This document shows, one piece after another, positions 35,040-44,041 of a DNA stretch of 64,000 nucleotides. The first letter of the stretch is position 1; the number at the start of each line of letters is the position of its first letter. The notes below the pieces were generated by a model. That model did no database searches. It was not told the DNA's origin and was given only the letters and a program-made list of their open reading frames with translations. The position numbers were made by a program, and so were the translations under genes. Source of the stretch: Gammaproteobacteria bacterium (GTDB taxonomy: Bacteria; Pseudomonadota; Gammaproteobacteria; Pseudomonadales; Azotimanducaceae); NCBI GenBank assembly GCA_026705345.1, contig JAPPAV010000017.1, positions 1-64,000 on the forward strand, read 5' to 3'.

Positions 35040-36473
35040 TTAGTCCGCCGCCGGTGGGGCGTCGGTCGAGATCGTCGCTTCGGCCCCGGCGGGGCCCTTC
35101 TCGATGGCAAGGCGCACCTTCGCCGGTCCGCCGTCCTGGGACATCTCGCCCAGGAACTCCGGCAGTTCGATGCCGGCCATCTTGGCCACTTCGTGGAACG
35201 GCGGCAGTGCCTTCGTCAACCCGCCGAGGAAGTTGCCCACCGTGTCGCCATTGCCGCCGTCGTAGACCACGACCTTCTCGAAGTCGATGTTGCTGATCGC
35301 ACTGGCCTGGACCTTGGCGATCTCTTCGAGCTTGTCGACGATCATCAACCGCGCCGCCTTGTCCGGGTCGCCCACCGCCGCTTCCACGATTTCGCGGAAC
35401 CCGTCGGCCATCTTGGTGAGAATCTCCATGCGGCCTTCGGCTTCCCCGGCGAGCTTCGCGCGCATCGCTTCGCCCTCCGCTTCGCCGGCAAGCACCTCCT
35501 TCTGCTTCTCGCCTTCCGCCTCGGTGCGTACCCGGTCGCGCTCGATTTCCGCGGGTACGACGATGTTCGCGTACTCGGTGGCGCGGTCGCGTTCGGCCCG
35601 GGCCACTTCGGCACTCTGTTCGGCCGCGTAGCCTTCCTGTTCGGCCGCGGCGGACTTGACCGCTTCGGCGGCATCACCCCGGCGTTTGGCCTCGGCTTGA
35701 GCCTCTCGCAGATCGGCCTCGGACGATGCTTCCACGGCTCTCGCCGTGTTCTCGCCGGTAACCGCCTTCGCATTGGCGTCGGCCACACTGATCCGCTGTT
35801 CCTGTTCGGCTTGTGCCGAACCCACGGCACCGTCCCGTTCCTGCTGTGCGACCTGCACCTTGGCCTTGTTGATGGCCTCGGCCGCGGCGCGCTGGCCCAA
35901 GGCTTCGATGTAGCCCGACTCGTCCGTGATGTCGGAAATGTTGACATTGATCAGGCGCAGGCCGATCTTCATCAGCTCGGACTCGATGTTCTCGAGCACC
36001 CGGGACTCGAACTTCTCCCGGTCGCCGTTGATCTCCTCGATATCCATCATGGCGATCGTGGCCCGCAACTGGCCGTAGATGATGTCCTTGGCCGTGTCCT
36101 CGATCTGTCGAGTATCGAGCGACAGCAGCCGTTCGGCGGCGTTGTTCATCAACTCCGGGATGGTGCCGATGCCGAAGGTGAACCGCGACGGGACGTTGAC
36201 GCGGATGTTCTGCTTCGACAGCGCCCCGCGGAGATCGATGTCCACCGTCATCGGCGTCAGATCCAGGTAGCGGAAGCCTTGGACAACGGGTACCACGAAG
36301 GTCGTCCCGCCGTGGATGGCCTTGGCCATGCGGTCGCCGCCGACCTGGCCGTACTTGACGAGGATCCTGTCCGACGGACAGGTTCTGATGCGGCGCATCG
36401 CGGCGATCGCCGCGACCACGCCCACGACGGCCAGCAGGACGATGACGAAGACTGTTGGGTTGAATATCGACAC
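35040..36473 (-). CDS. Flotillin-like SPFH domain protein
   Basis: Membrane scaffold protein of 477 residues. One N-terminal helix (VFVIVLLAVVGVVAAIAA) precedes an SPFH domain (RILVKYGQVGGDRMAKAIHG, VQGFRYLDLTPMTVDIDL) and a long Ala/Glu-rich coiled coil that carries flotillin repeats such as EAEGEAMRAKLAGEAEGR. The C-terminus includes VVVYDGGNGDTVGNFLGGL, as in bacterial FloT. It follows the NfeD-like gene by 54 bases in the same direction; flotillin-NfeD pairs organise ordered membrane domains. A 760-codon frame on the other strand is a shadow. Confidence 0.93.
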   Translation of the reverse strand: MSIFNPTVFVIVLLAVVGVVAAIAAMRRIRTCPSDRILVKYGQVGGDRMAKAIHGGTTFVVPVVQGFRYLDLTPMTVDIDLRGALSKQNIRVNVPSRFTFGIGTIPELMNNAAERLLSLDTRQIEDTAKDIIYGQLRATIAMMDIEEINGDREKFESRVLENIESELMKIGLRLINVNISDITDESGYIEALGQRAAAEAINKAKVQVAQQERDGAVGSAQAEQEQRISVADANAKAVTGENTARAVEASSEADLREAQAEAKRRGDAAEAVKSAAAEQEGYAAEQSAEVARAERDRATEYANIVVPAEIERDRVRTEAEGEKQKEVLAGEAEGEAMRAKLAGEAEGRMEILTKMADGFREIVEAAVGDPDKAARLMIVDKLEEIAKVQASAISNIDFEKVVVYDGGNGDTVGNFLGGLTKALPPFHEVAKMAGIELPEFLGEMSQDGGPAKVRLAIEKGPAGAEATISTDAPPAAD

Positions 36474-36527
36474 GAGATTCTCCTTGGTGTGATCTGTGCG
36501 CGGGTCGCGGTCCGCCGAAGCCTGGGG

Positions 36528-37091
36528 CTACAGCGTCGCAACCACCAACTGGCTACCGGATATGTCCACGACGGTCACCGGGGAGTTGCGTTGCAGCGCC
36601 CTGCCATCGGTGACCGCGTGATACTCCTTGAGGCGTCCCTGCAGGGACAGGCTGACCTTGCCGACCCCCGAACGCCCTTCCGGCACCGCGAGCGTTACCC
36701 GCGCATCCTGGCCGACGGCGTTCTCGAGATGCACGTTGCCTTCGTGCTTGACCATGGCCATCAGCGCCAAGAGGCCCATGTTGAGCCCGACGAAGAGCGA
36801 TCCGACCACGAAACCGATCAGTATCGCGAAGACCGCGTGCGTCAGGCCCCAGCTGTAGGCCATCAGGCCACCCCAGGAAAGCCCCATGAGGAACGAGACC
36901 CCGTTGCGTATCGTGAAGATGTCTCCGAACGGCGTCCCCTCGCCACCGCCCTCGCCGAGTTCGAGGTCGTCGAACTCGCCAATTCCGAGAAGCGTGCAGA
37001 TCACCTGTATCGAGAATATCGCCGTCGAAATGACGGCAATCCCGAACAACGTCTGCTGGAGTCCCGAAAGCTCCGCGAACCATTCAGCCAT
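36528..37091 (-). CDS. NfeD-like membrane protein (flotillin partner)
   Basis: Membrane protein of 187 residues with about three helices (LQQTLFGIAVISTAIFSIQV, GVSFLMGLSWGGLMAYSW, VFAILIGFVVGSLFVGL). The C-terminal domain is OB-like (GQDARVTLAVPEGRSGVGKV, ALQRNSPVTVVDISGSQLVV), as in short NfeD proteins. It is the first gene of the pair with flotillin. Beyond partner assembly its role is unknown. Confidence 0.86.
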   Translation of the reverse strand: MAEWFAELSGLQQTLFGIAVISTAIFSIQVICTLLGIGEFDDLELGEGGGEGTPFGDIFTIRNGVSFLMGLSWGGLMAYSWGLTHAVFAILIGFVVGSLFVGLNMGLLALMAMVKHEGNVHLENAVGQDARVTLAVPEGRSGVGKVSLSLQGRLKEYHAVTDGRALQRNSPVTVVDISGSQLVVATL

Positions 37092-37411
37092 GTCGCTCTC
37101 CCTTACCCGTCTCTTTTCCCAGCCAGTATCGAAGTCCCGAACCGCGTCGGCAACTTGAGCGTAGTGGACATACCCTCAACGCACGGTGGACAAATCTTCA
37201 GCAAAACTGCGACATATTATGTCAGAACGCCGCCCTGCCATGGAACTCAGGATCGTAGGGGCGGGGCTTGGGGCGACCCTTGTGGTCGCCCGCCGGAATC
37301 CGCACGGCGGTGATCCGGGAACACGAGAATGCGCCAGCATTCTCGATCGCGCCCGTAGGACGCGCCGGGACGGGACAAGCCCGTCCACCGGTTGCCACGC
37401 ACATACCGTCG
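37092..37411. other. 320-base non-coding stretch with palindromic repeats
   Basis: No gene is supported here. It holds a hybrid repeat copy at 37255-37291 (half copy GTAGGGGCGGGGCTTG joined to the stem GGGCGACC / GGTCGCCC), a short copy at 37367-37388 (stem GGACGGG / CCCGTCC), and a separate perfect hairpin GAGAATGC-GCCA-GCATTCTC at 37325-37344. The right part of a promoter for the NfeD-flotillin pair should lie near 37092-37200, but no clear -35/-10 pair was found. Confidence 0.7.
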
Positions 37412-39664
37412 TCAAGCCAATGAGAAGCCCTCCTCGCTGATTGGCAGCGTCCTGATCCGGTGCCCGCTCGCCGCGAAGATGGCATTGCAGACTGCCGGCG
37501 CGAGCGGCGGCAGGGCCGGTTCGCCAAGTCCCGTCGGCGGGTAGTCGCTATCCACGAAGTGAACGGCGACCTCCGGCGTCGAGGGCATCCTGAGCATCGG
37601 GTACCGGTCGAAGTTGCTCTGTTCGACGCGGCCGTTCTCGAAGGTCACCGAGAGACCCGTCATGGTCGACAGGCCGTCCACCACCGAGCCCTGCATCTGG
37701 TTCTCGGCACCGCTTAAGTTGACGATCGGGCCGACATCCGCGGCAACGGTCACCTTGTGCACCCTGACCTGTTTCTGATCGCTGACGCTGACCTCGGCAA
37801 CCTCGGCAATGTGTCCGGCATGGCTGTAGTAGAACGCGATCCCCATGCCCCGTCCGTCGGCCAATTCGCGCCCCCAACCGGCTTCCTTGGCCGCCAGCTT
37901 GACCACGCCTGCCGCCCGGCCCGTGTGCATGCCCCGCGGCCCCATCTGGCGTGGCTCGCCGAACACCTCGAGCAGCACGTCGAGAGAGTCCCGGCCGGCC
38001 GCGTGCGCCAACTCGTCGAGAAAGCTCTGAAACACGAAGGCGAATACGTTGGAACCCGGTGCACGCCAAGCGCCGCAGCGGTTCATCCAAGGAAGCGCCG
38101 TCTGCTCAAGGCGCACGTTGTCCACGAGGCCAGCTGGGAACACCCCCCGACCGAGCCCACCCCCGCTCACGGGGCGGCGTCCGTCGTTCGTGAACGTGAT
38201 GAAGCGGTCGCGCCATCCCGTGACCTTGCCGTTTTCGTCGACAGCGCCGTCCATCTGGTGGAAGCCGCCGGCACGGTAGAGGTCGTAGGCCATGTCGTCT
38301 TCGCGGGTCCACTGCAGCTTGATCGGCACACCCGCGCGTTTCGTGATCGCCGCCGCCTCGCAAGTGAAGTCGTTGTACAGACGGCGTCCGAAACCGCCTC
38401 CACAGCGCAGTTGGTGGAGCGTCACTTTGCTCGGCGAGACGCCGACCACCTTGGCCGCGCTGCCGATGCCTTGGGCAGGCGTCTGGGTCGGCGCCCACAG
38501 TTCGAGCGCCCCGTCTTTGAACCAGGCCGTGCAGTTCTGCGGTTCCAGCGTGGCGTGGCTGACGAAGTGATAGGTGTAGAAACCGCTCGCCTGCTTCGCA
38601 CTCGAAGCAAAAGCGGCGTCCACGTCGCCGGTATTCACCACTTGGGGCCCAGACTCCTTCCGTAGCCGTTCCGCCTCCGCCTTAGCATGGGTCCAACTGT
38701 CCTTCGATGCATCGGACTCGTCCCACTCCACCTTGAGCGCACGTTTCGCCTGGATCGCCGAGAAGGTGTTGTCCGCGACGATGGCGACACCCGGTAGGAG
38801 TTCCATGGCGTTGCCGTTGCCCTCGAGGACGAAGGCGTCGTGAACGCCGGGCATCGCCTTGATCGCATCGAGATTGGCCGAGGCGACCTTGCCGCCGATG
38901 GCCGGGCACTTCTGGTAGACCGCGTACTTCATGCCCGGCAACATCTGATCGATCCCGAACAGGGGCTCTCCGCGCACGAGGGCGTCGTTGTCGACGCCGG
39001 TGATGCGCTTGCCGATCAGCCGAAACTGGTCTCGCTTCTTGAGTGTCAGCGACTGGGGATTGGGGACATCCATCGCTGCGGCTCCTGCTGCCAATTCGGT
39101 GTAGGCGAGCTTCCGCCCGCTAGCGGCGTGAACGACATGACTGTCCCGTGTCGAGAGCGACGTCGCCTCGACGCCCCACCGCTTCGCCGCGGCTTCGACG
39201 AGCATCGATCGCGCGGCAGCGCCGGCTCGACGCAGTGGATCCCAATTCCCGGGAATCGACGTCGAACCACCCGCCATCTGCCACCCGTACGTCTCCCTAT
39301 CGATCGGCGACTGCACGACTTGAACGTCGTCCCACGCGGCGTCGAGTTCTTCGGCGATGATCATAGGCAACGAGGTCTTCACGCCCTGGCCGATCTCGGG
39401 ATTCTTCGCGTAGAGCACGATGCCGGTCGCGTCGATCTTCACGTAGCCGTTTGGCTGCAGCACGGCACCCTTCGCAAGCGCTTTGGGCGTACCGAACGTC
39501 AGCATCAGCCCCCCGCCGACCAGACCGGTGAGCTTCAGGAATTGGCGACGGTCGAGTTTGCCGATCCGTACGTCGTCAGGTGCATACGCGTCTGCCACCA
39601 CTCGACGCTCGCCGGTGACGATGGGTACCACATCGCCGATGTCGGCGTAGTTCAAACCTGTCAT
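37412..39664 (-). CDS. Molybdopterin-binding hydroxylase large subunit (isoquinoline 1-oxidoreductase IorB type)
   Basis: Xanthine-oxidase family catalytic subunit of 750 residues, normal for the IorB branch. A twin-arginine-like signal (LDRRQFLKLTGLVGGGLML) predicts export by Tat. Cofactor regions include NPEIGQGVKTSLPMIIAEEL, CGGGFGRRLYNDFTCEAA, GAWRAPGSNVFAFVFQSFLD and VDGLSTMTGLSVTFENGRVE. It starts 12 bases after the 2Fe-2S subunit gene. No cytochrome c or Mo-cofactor sulfurase gene is adjacent. The substrate, an aldehyde or N-heterocycle, is unknown. Confidence 0.93.
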   Translation of the reverse strand: MTGLNYADIGDVVPIVTGERRVVADAYAPDDVRIGKLDRRQFLKLTGLVGGGLMLTFGTPKALAKGAVLQPNGYVKIDATGIVLYAKNPEIGQGVKTSLPMIIAEELDAAWDDVQVVQSPIDRETYGWQMAGGSTSIPGNWDPLRRAGAAARSMLVEAAAKRWGVEATSLSTRDSHVVHAASGRKLAYTELAAGAAAMDVPNPQSLTLKKRDQFRLIGKRITGVDNDALVRGEPLFGIDQMLPGMKYAVYQKCPAIGGKVASANLDAIKAMPGVHDAFVLEGNGNAMELLPGVAIVADNTFSAIQAKRALKVEWDESDASKDSWTHAKAEAERLRKESGPQVVNTGDVDAAFASSAKQASGFYTYHFVSHATLEPQNCTAWFKDGALELWAPTQTPAQGIGSAAKVVGVSPSKVTLHQLRCGGGFGRRLYNDFTCEAAAITKRAGVPIKLQWTREDDMAYDLYRAGGFHQMDGAVDENGKVTGWRDRFITFTNDGRRPVSGGGLGRGVFPAGLVDNVRLEQTALPWMNRCGAWRAPGSNVFAFVFQSFLDELAHAAGRDSLDVLLEVFGEPRQMGPRGMHTGRAAGVVKLAAKEAGWGRELADGRGMGIAFYYSHAGHIAEVAEVSVSDQKQVRVHKVTVAADVGPIVNLSGAENQMQGSVVDGLSTMTGLSVTFENGRVEQSNFDRYPMLRMPSTPEVAVHFVDSDYPPTGLGEPALPPLAPAVCNAIFAASGHRIRTLPISEEGFSLA

Positions 39665-39676
39665 TTCCGTATCCCC

Positions 39677-40168
39677 CTATTCCGCCGCGTCGGATGCTTC
39701 GGCCGCCGAACGTCGCGTCGCGGCCGCCACCTTCACCGCTTCGCGAATGCGGATATAGGTTCCGCATCGGCACAGGTTCGGTGCCATGGCTTGATCGATG
39801 TCGTCGTCGCCGGGATTCGGATTGGCACGCAACAGTGCCTCCGCCGCCATGATCTGCCCCGCCTGGCAATACCCGCACTGGGCAACATCAAGATCGACCC
39901 AGGCCTGCTGAACGGCGTTGAGTTCGCCGTCGCTGCGGGCAAGCCCTTCGACCGTCGTCACCTCGGCGTTGGCCACGGTTGAGACCGGATAGGAACAGGA
40001 CTTGACCGGCTGACCACCGACGAGCACGGTGCAGGCGCCGCACTGGCTGATCCCGCAACCGAACTTGGTACCGACGAGACCCAGTTCGTCTCGCAGCACC
40101 CACAACAGGGGCGTGCGCGGGTCGATTTCCCCGAGATTCCGCAACTCCCCGTTTACCTTGAGATCCAT
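39677..40168 (-). CDS. (2Fe-2S)-binding subunit of molybdenum hydroxylase (IorA type)
   Basis: Electron-transfer subunit of 163 residues. The plant-type ferredoxin cluster is [21 protein letters not shown] in outline; the second, helical cluster uses [10 protein letters not shown] and CRCGTY. AGGGAG 9 bases before the ATG at 40166-40168 sets the start. It is co-transcribed with the IorB-type subunit 12 bases downstream and would pass electrons from the Mo site. It has no signal of its own, so it may ride with the large subunit through Tat. Confidence 0.94.
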   Translation of the reverse strand: MDLKVNGELRNLGEIDPRTPLLWVLRDELGLVGTKFGCGISQCGACTVLVGGQPVKSCSYPVSTVANAEVTTVEGLARSDGELNAVQQAWVDLDVAQCGYCQAGQIMAAEALLRANPNPGDDDIDQAMAPNLCRCGTYIRIREAVKVAAATRRSAAEASDAAE

Positions 40169-40225
40169 CGCGTGGCTCCCTCTCCACTCATTCCCAAAAG
40201 AGGTTGTAACCGAAATCGATGCGTT

Positions 40226-40231
40226 TTGACA
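40226..40231 (+). promoter_or_regulatory. Candidate -35 element
   Basis: A perfect TTGACA lies 53 bases before the MaoC-type dehydratase ATG. The best -10 is TAAGTT at 40250 with an 18-base spacer, which is poor. The region is divergent with the IorA-type gene. Confidence 0.3.
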
Positions 40232-40284
40232 CCTCATTCGCCAGCGGAGTAAGTTCGCTCCCTTTGTATGGGGAAGGAACGGCG

Positions 40285-41376
40285 ATGGCAGAACAGGCCA
40301 TGATCAAGACCCTGGACGAATTCGAAGCCGAATACCGCAAGGGCGTCGGCTACCGGACACCGCCTTTGGGCAGCAAGGTGGCGAGCATCGACAATATCCG
40401 CCGCTTCGGCGACGGCGTCGGCGACTACAACCCGCTATACCGGGACGAAGCCTACGGCGCCAAGAGCCGCTTCGGGATGGTCACCGCGCCCCCGATCTTC
40501 ATCTACGGCGCAAGCATCGGTGTCGCCATGGCCATCAACGGGAACATCGACGGACGCCGTCTCTCGTCCAGCTACTTCCCGATGAACTATGCCGGCGGCA
40601 CCATCGACTTCCACCGGACTATCTGGCCCGGGGACCGTGTCACGGCAACGGAGGAGATCGTCGACGTCCACCGCAAGCACAGCGACCGCATTGGCGACTT
40701 CGTACTTTGCGAGGCGCTGGTGAGCTACCACAACCAGCGCAAGGAGCTGGTCGCAACGAAACAGACGCTCATGGCGCGCTACGAGAATCTCGGCGGCGGC
40801 CGTACCATCGCCTACGACCGCGAGAAGAAGACCCAGGTTGTCGAGGAATCCCCGGATCCGCTGGTGTTCGAGCGCGAGCGGCGGGGCAGCCAGTTACGCC
40901 ATTTCGAGGACGTCGTCGAAGGCGAGGCGGTGCCCACGCTCCACAAGGGTACGTACACGGTCACCGAGTTGTTTCTCTTCACCCATGGAGTGGTCGGCAC
41001 CGGACGCAGCCCGCGAGCGGCCCTGGAAAAGGAAGAGTCCAAGGACCTCGGCGGCGGCGGCCGCTTCGATGCCGACCACGCCCGCCATAGGCGCAACATG
41101 CCGGGACAATTCGACTGGGGTCCGCAACGGGTCTGCTGGCTTGCTCAGATGGCCACCGACTGGATGGGAGACGACGGGACGCTGAAGAGGATGGTGACGC
41201 GCGTTCGCCATCCCAACGTCGTGGGCGACACCAATACCGTATTCGGCAAGGTCGGGCGCAAGTACATCGAGAACGGCGAGAACCTGGTGGACCTCGAAGT
41301 CTACAACGAGAACCAAGCGGGTCTCGCCACGGCGGAGTCGACGATCACGGTGGCGCTGCCGGGCCGGGGCGCGTAG
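40285..41376 (+). CDS. MaoC-family dehydratase (double hot-dog)
   Basis: Acyl-CoA hydratase-like protein of 363 residues with two hot-dog domains. The N-terminal FAS1-like dehydratase part is [34 protein letters not shown] and [15 protein letters not shown]. The C-terminal MaoC part covers [20 protein letters not shown] and [25 protein letters not shown] 7 bases before ATG 40285 supports the start over an earlier in-frame codon at 40219. The ankyrin-repeat gene follows by 24 bases on the same strand. It probably acts on a 2-enoyl-CoA whose acyl part cannot be read here. Confidence 0.9.
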   Translation: MAEQAMIKTLDEFEAEYRKGVGYRTPPLGSKVASIDNIRRFGDGVGDYNPLYRDEAYGAKSRFGMVTAPPIFIYGASIGVAMAINGNIDGRRLSSSYFPMNYAGGTIDFHRTIWPGDRVTATEEIVDVHRKHSDRIGDFVLCEALVSYHNQRKELVATKQTLMARYENLGGGRTIAYDREKKTQVVEESPDPLVFERERRGSQLRHFEDVVEGEAVPTLHKGTYTVTELFLFTHGVVGTGRSPRAALEKEESKDLGGGGRFDADHARHRRNMPGQFDWGPQRVCWLAQMATDWMGDDGTLKRMVTRVRHPNVVGDTNTVFGKVGRKYIENGENLVDLEVYNENQAGLATAESTITVALPGRGA

Positions 41377-41399
41377 GCCTCGCCAGAATCGGACGCCTC

Positions 41400-43379
41400 G
41401 TGGATACCTCCACCGAGGGCGCACTCCTCGACGCCGCGCTTGCCGGCAACGATGCACTTGCCGATGCGATCATGGCGAATTCGTCGGAATGGACACGTTC
41501 CATCCCGTGCGGGCTGGCAGTCGCCGACCCTGACGTGGTCAACGACCTCGATCGCGGGTTCGTGAATGTCGGGACAGGCCCGAACGCCTGGCCTGCCCTC
41601 CTCTACGTTCTGAGTTCGCGCTATCGAACTCGGGACGGCGCCAACCGAACCGCCCGACTCGACCTTGCCAAAGCGCTGCTCGACTTGGGTGCCGATCCGA
41701 ACACCGGCACCCGCGAATCGGAGACTATCCGCGGCTACCGCACGGCCCTCGGCGCCGCGATCGGTCGGTCTCGCAATCCGGATCTTGCGGAGCTGCTCCT
41801 TCAAGCGGGTGCCGACATCGCCGATGGCCCCACCCTCTACGAAGGCTCCGCCATGTGGGAGGCCGTGCGGCATCGCGACCTCAAGAGCCTCGAAATCCTG
41901 CTCGGATACGATCCGCCCCCATGGCACGCCTGCCATGCCTTGCCCCACTGCCTGGCACTCAACGACCTGGGGTTCGTTCGTCTGCTTCTGGATCACGACG
42001 CCGACCCGAACTGGACAATGGGAACGTGGGGTTTCAAGGGCAATTGCCTGCACGAAGCGGTGGTCCTCGGCAACGATCCTGGAATCGTCGAGGCGCTACT
42101 CGGCAAAGGCGCAGATGTCCACTTCCGCGATCGTGGAGGACGCACTCCCCTTGCTGTCGCCACCTGCCTCAACAGGAACGCCCACCTCGCCCAGCTTCGC
42201 CGAAACGGTGCCAAGGAAGACGAGATTCGTCCCGTTGACCTCTGGGTGTCGGCGTGTTTCGCCGGAGACGAACGCCGCGCCGCCCGGGGGCAAGACCGCT
42301 CCGGGTTGACGCCCATCGACCACGTCTGGCTTTGCCGGGCTGTTCGAATGGGCAACAACGACGCCGTTCGACTTCTGCTCGCGGGCGGCGTCGATCCCGA
42401 CACTGTGGATGACGACGGAAACCGGGCGCTCCATTTGGCCGCGGGCACAGACAACACCGTTGCGGTCGAGCGTATTGTCGACGCTGGCGCCGACACCCAA
42501 GCCGTGAACTATGCAGGCGAAGCGCCCTTTGACGCGGCTCACCGTCGCACCGGCGACACGGTGCCGGCACGGTTGGCCCGTCCTAGGCAACCTTCGGTTC
42601 TGCACGACGATCCGGACTTCGCTGCCGTCTTCGAACGCGCTGCGGATGCCGTCGTCGACGGAGACGTCGGCACCCTCGAGGGCCTGTTGCGTGCGAACCC
42701 GGTCCTCGCGACGGCACGGTCCGCCCGTCCCCACCGCTGCACCCTCCTGCACTACCTCGGTGCCAACGGTGTCGAGGGCCACCGGCAGAAGACGCCGCCA
42801 AACGCGGTCGAGGTAATCGACATGTTGCTTGCCGCCGGAGCCGATCCGAATGCGTCGTGCTACACCTACCGGGGTGGACCGGACGAAACGACGGTCGGCC
42901 TGCTGACCAGTAGTGGCCATCCGAGAGACGCGGGATTGACCGTGTCGATGGTCGGCGCACTCGCCAAGGGCGGAGCACGCGTGCCGGCTGTGTATCGACT
43001 GCTCGGCGAACTCATCGACAGCGACCCCCGGCAAGTGGATGGCTTCGACCCGGCGTCCGACATCGCCGCCGAAGCTGTCGTCGAGTGCGCCGGGCTGCGG
43101 GAACGAGAGATGCTGTTCGCGCTCATCGACTCGGGCGTCGATGTCAACGCACGTCGCGGCGACGGCGCGACGGCCCTACACCAAGCGGCAATCGACGGCG
43201 ACGGCGAGTTGGTCGATGCCCTTCTGGGGCGCGGCGCCGACCTCTCGCTCCGCGACAGCGTCTACGACGGAACGGCCGCCGGCTGGGCTTTCGCGGGAGG
43301 CCACGAAGAATTGGGCAAAGCGTTAGCGGAGAGGATTGGCCGCCGCGGGGCAGACGCACAAGGAACAAACCAACCGTAG
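41400..43379 (+). CDS. Ankyrin-repeat protein, 659 residues
   Basis: Consists almost wholly of ankyrin repeats. Clear units include LDLAKALLDLGADPNTGTRE, PDLAELLLQAGADIADG, FVRLLLDHDADPN, GIVEALLGKGADVHFRDRGG, DAVRLLLAGGVDPDTVDDDG, ALHLAAGTDNTVAVERIVDA, EVIDMLLAAGADPN and ELVDALLGRGADLSLRD. No signal peptide, membrane helix or enzymatic domain is evident. The GTG start at 41400 is 24 bases after the MaoC-type gene. The TAG stop falls in a GTAGGGG palindromic repeat. Such proteins are frequent in host-associated bacteria, but intracellular roles are also possible. Confidence 0.88.
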   Translation: MDTSTEGALLDAALAGNDALADAIMANSSEWTRSIPCGLAVADPDVVNDLDRGFVNVGTGPNAWPALLYVLSSRYRTRDGANRTARLDLAKALLDLGADPNTGTRESETIRGYRTALGAAIGRSRNPDLAELLLQAGADIADGPTLYEGSAMWEAVRHRDLKSLEILLGYDPPPWHACHALPHCLALNDLGFVRLLLDHDADPNWTMGTWGFKGNCLHEAVVLGNDPGIVEALLGKGADVHFRDRGGRTPLAVATCLNRNAHLAQLRRNGAKEDEIRPVDLWVSACFAGDERRAARGQDRSGLTPIDHVWLCRAVRMGNNDAVRLLLAGGVDPDTVDDDGNRALHLAAGTDNTVAVERIVDAGADTQAVNYAGEAPFDAAHRRTGDTVPARLARPRQPSVLHDDPDFAAVFERAADAVVDGDVGTLEGLLRANPVLATARSARPHRCTLLHYLGANGVEGHRQKTPPNAVEVIDMLLAAGADPNASCYTYRGGPDETTVGLLTSSGHPRDAGLTVSMVGALAKGGARVPAVYRLLGELIDSDPRQVDGFDPASDIAAEAVVECAGLREREMLFALIDSGVDVNARRGDGATALHQAAIDGDGELVDALLGRGADLSLRDSVYDGTAAGWAFAGGHEELGKALAERIGRRGADAQGTNQP

Positions 43380-43400
43380 GGGACGGGATTGTCCCGTCCC
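43376..43400 (+). repeat. 25-bp palindromic repeat copy supplying a stop codon
   Basis: GTAGGGG with stem GGGACGGG / CCCGTCCC and loop ATTGT. The TAG at 43377-43379 ends the ankyrin-repeat gene. Confidence 0.88.
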
Positions 43401-43427
43401 GTGCCAGGGAAAGCCGGGTCGATTCGA

Positions 43428-43466
43428 GCGACCGCGCGCCATACTGGCGCGATAGGGTCGCCCTAC
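43428..43466 (-). repeat. Long-form palindromic repeat
   Basis: Starts GCGACCGCGCGCC and ends GGCGCGATAGGGTCGCCCTAC in outline: an inner GCGCGCC / GGCGCG stem inside an outer GCGACC / GGTCGC stem. It resembles the element at 58081-58125. It lies just past the STAS gene stop. Confidence 0.7.
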
Positions 43467-43473
43467 GGAAACG

Positions 43474-43812
43474 TCAGGAAGCTACGGCCGAAACGGCGCC
43501 GCCTCGATCCGTGTGGATGTTGATGATCTTGTCGAAGCCGCTGATCTGGAACACTTCACGAATAGGGTCGGACAACGAACACAGCACGAACTTGACCGCC
43601 CGCCGGTTGAGATCCTTGGCAATACGCAAGATCGCACGGAGCCCTGCACTGCTGATATAGGACAGTTCCTCGCAGTCGAGGACGACCGCTCCTTCGCTGC
43701 CGCCGATTGCCTCCTGCATCGCGTTCTCGAAGTCGGCGGCGTTGGTACCGTCAATCCGACCCCCCGCCTTGGCGATGAGCGTCCCGTTGTCGTTTTCAGT
43801 CGTGACTTCCAT
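43474..43812 (-). CDS. STAS-domain anti-anti-sigma-factor-like protein
   Basis: Single STAS domain of 112 residues. It has the opening IAKAGGRIDGTNAADFENAM, then VVLDCEELSYISSAGLRAIL with the conserved Ser that an anti-sigma kinase would phosphorylate, then KFVLCSLSDPIREVFQISGF. No serine kinase (RsbW-like), phosphatase or sigma factor gene is adjacent, so its partner is elsewhere. The ATG at 43810-43812 opens the gene. tRNA-Cys lies 82 bases upstream on the same strand. Confidence 0.9.
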   Translation of the reverse strand: MEVTTENDNGTLIAKAGGRIDGTNAADFENAMQEAIGGSEGAVVLDCEELSYISSAGLRAILRIAKDLNRRAVKFVLCSLSDPIREVFQISGFDKIINIHTDRGGAVSAVAS

Positions 43813-43893
43813 ACCCCTAACCCAACTCGTTAAGTGGGCCGCAGCCCATCCAAGTAGCGAACCTTACCACAGCCGGTGCGCCAACGACGCGAT

Positions 43894-43967
43894 TGGAGGC
43901 TGGAGTCGGAATCGAACCGGCGTAAACGGAGTTGCAGTCCGCTGCATGACCACTCTGCCATCCAGCC
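43894..43967 (-). tRNA. tRNA-Cys (anticodon GCA)
   Basis: Complete with encoded CCA and the U73 discriminator typical of tRNA-Cys. The acceptor stem is GGCTGGA / TCCAGCC and the anticodon loop is CTGCAAC. It lies downstream of pgsA on the same strand, as in many gammaproteobacteria. Confidence 0.97.
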
Positions 43968-44041
43968 CACGAACACCACCGCTTGTCGCACCGACAGCCT
44001 AGTAGGCGCCCAAGGGAGTAATCCTAACACAGGCGCCAGAA

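Noticed and set aside
35031..37313. 760-codon plus-strand open frame
   Set aside because: Antisense to flotillin and NfeD-like genes that match their families end to end; composition is a typical shadow.
37186..37440. 84-codon plus-strand frame
   Set aside because: Its sequence is made of palindromic repeats and it ends antisense to the IorB-type gene.
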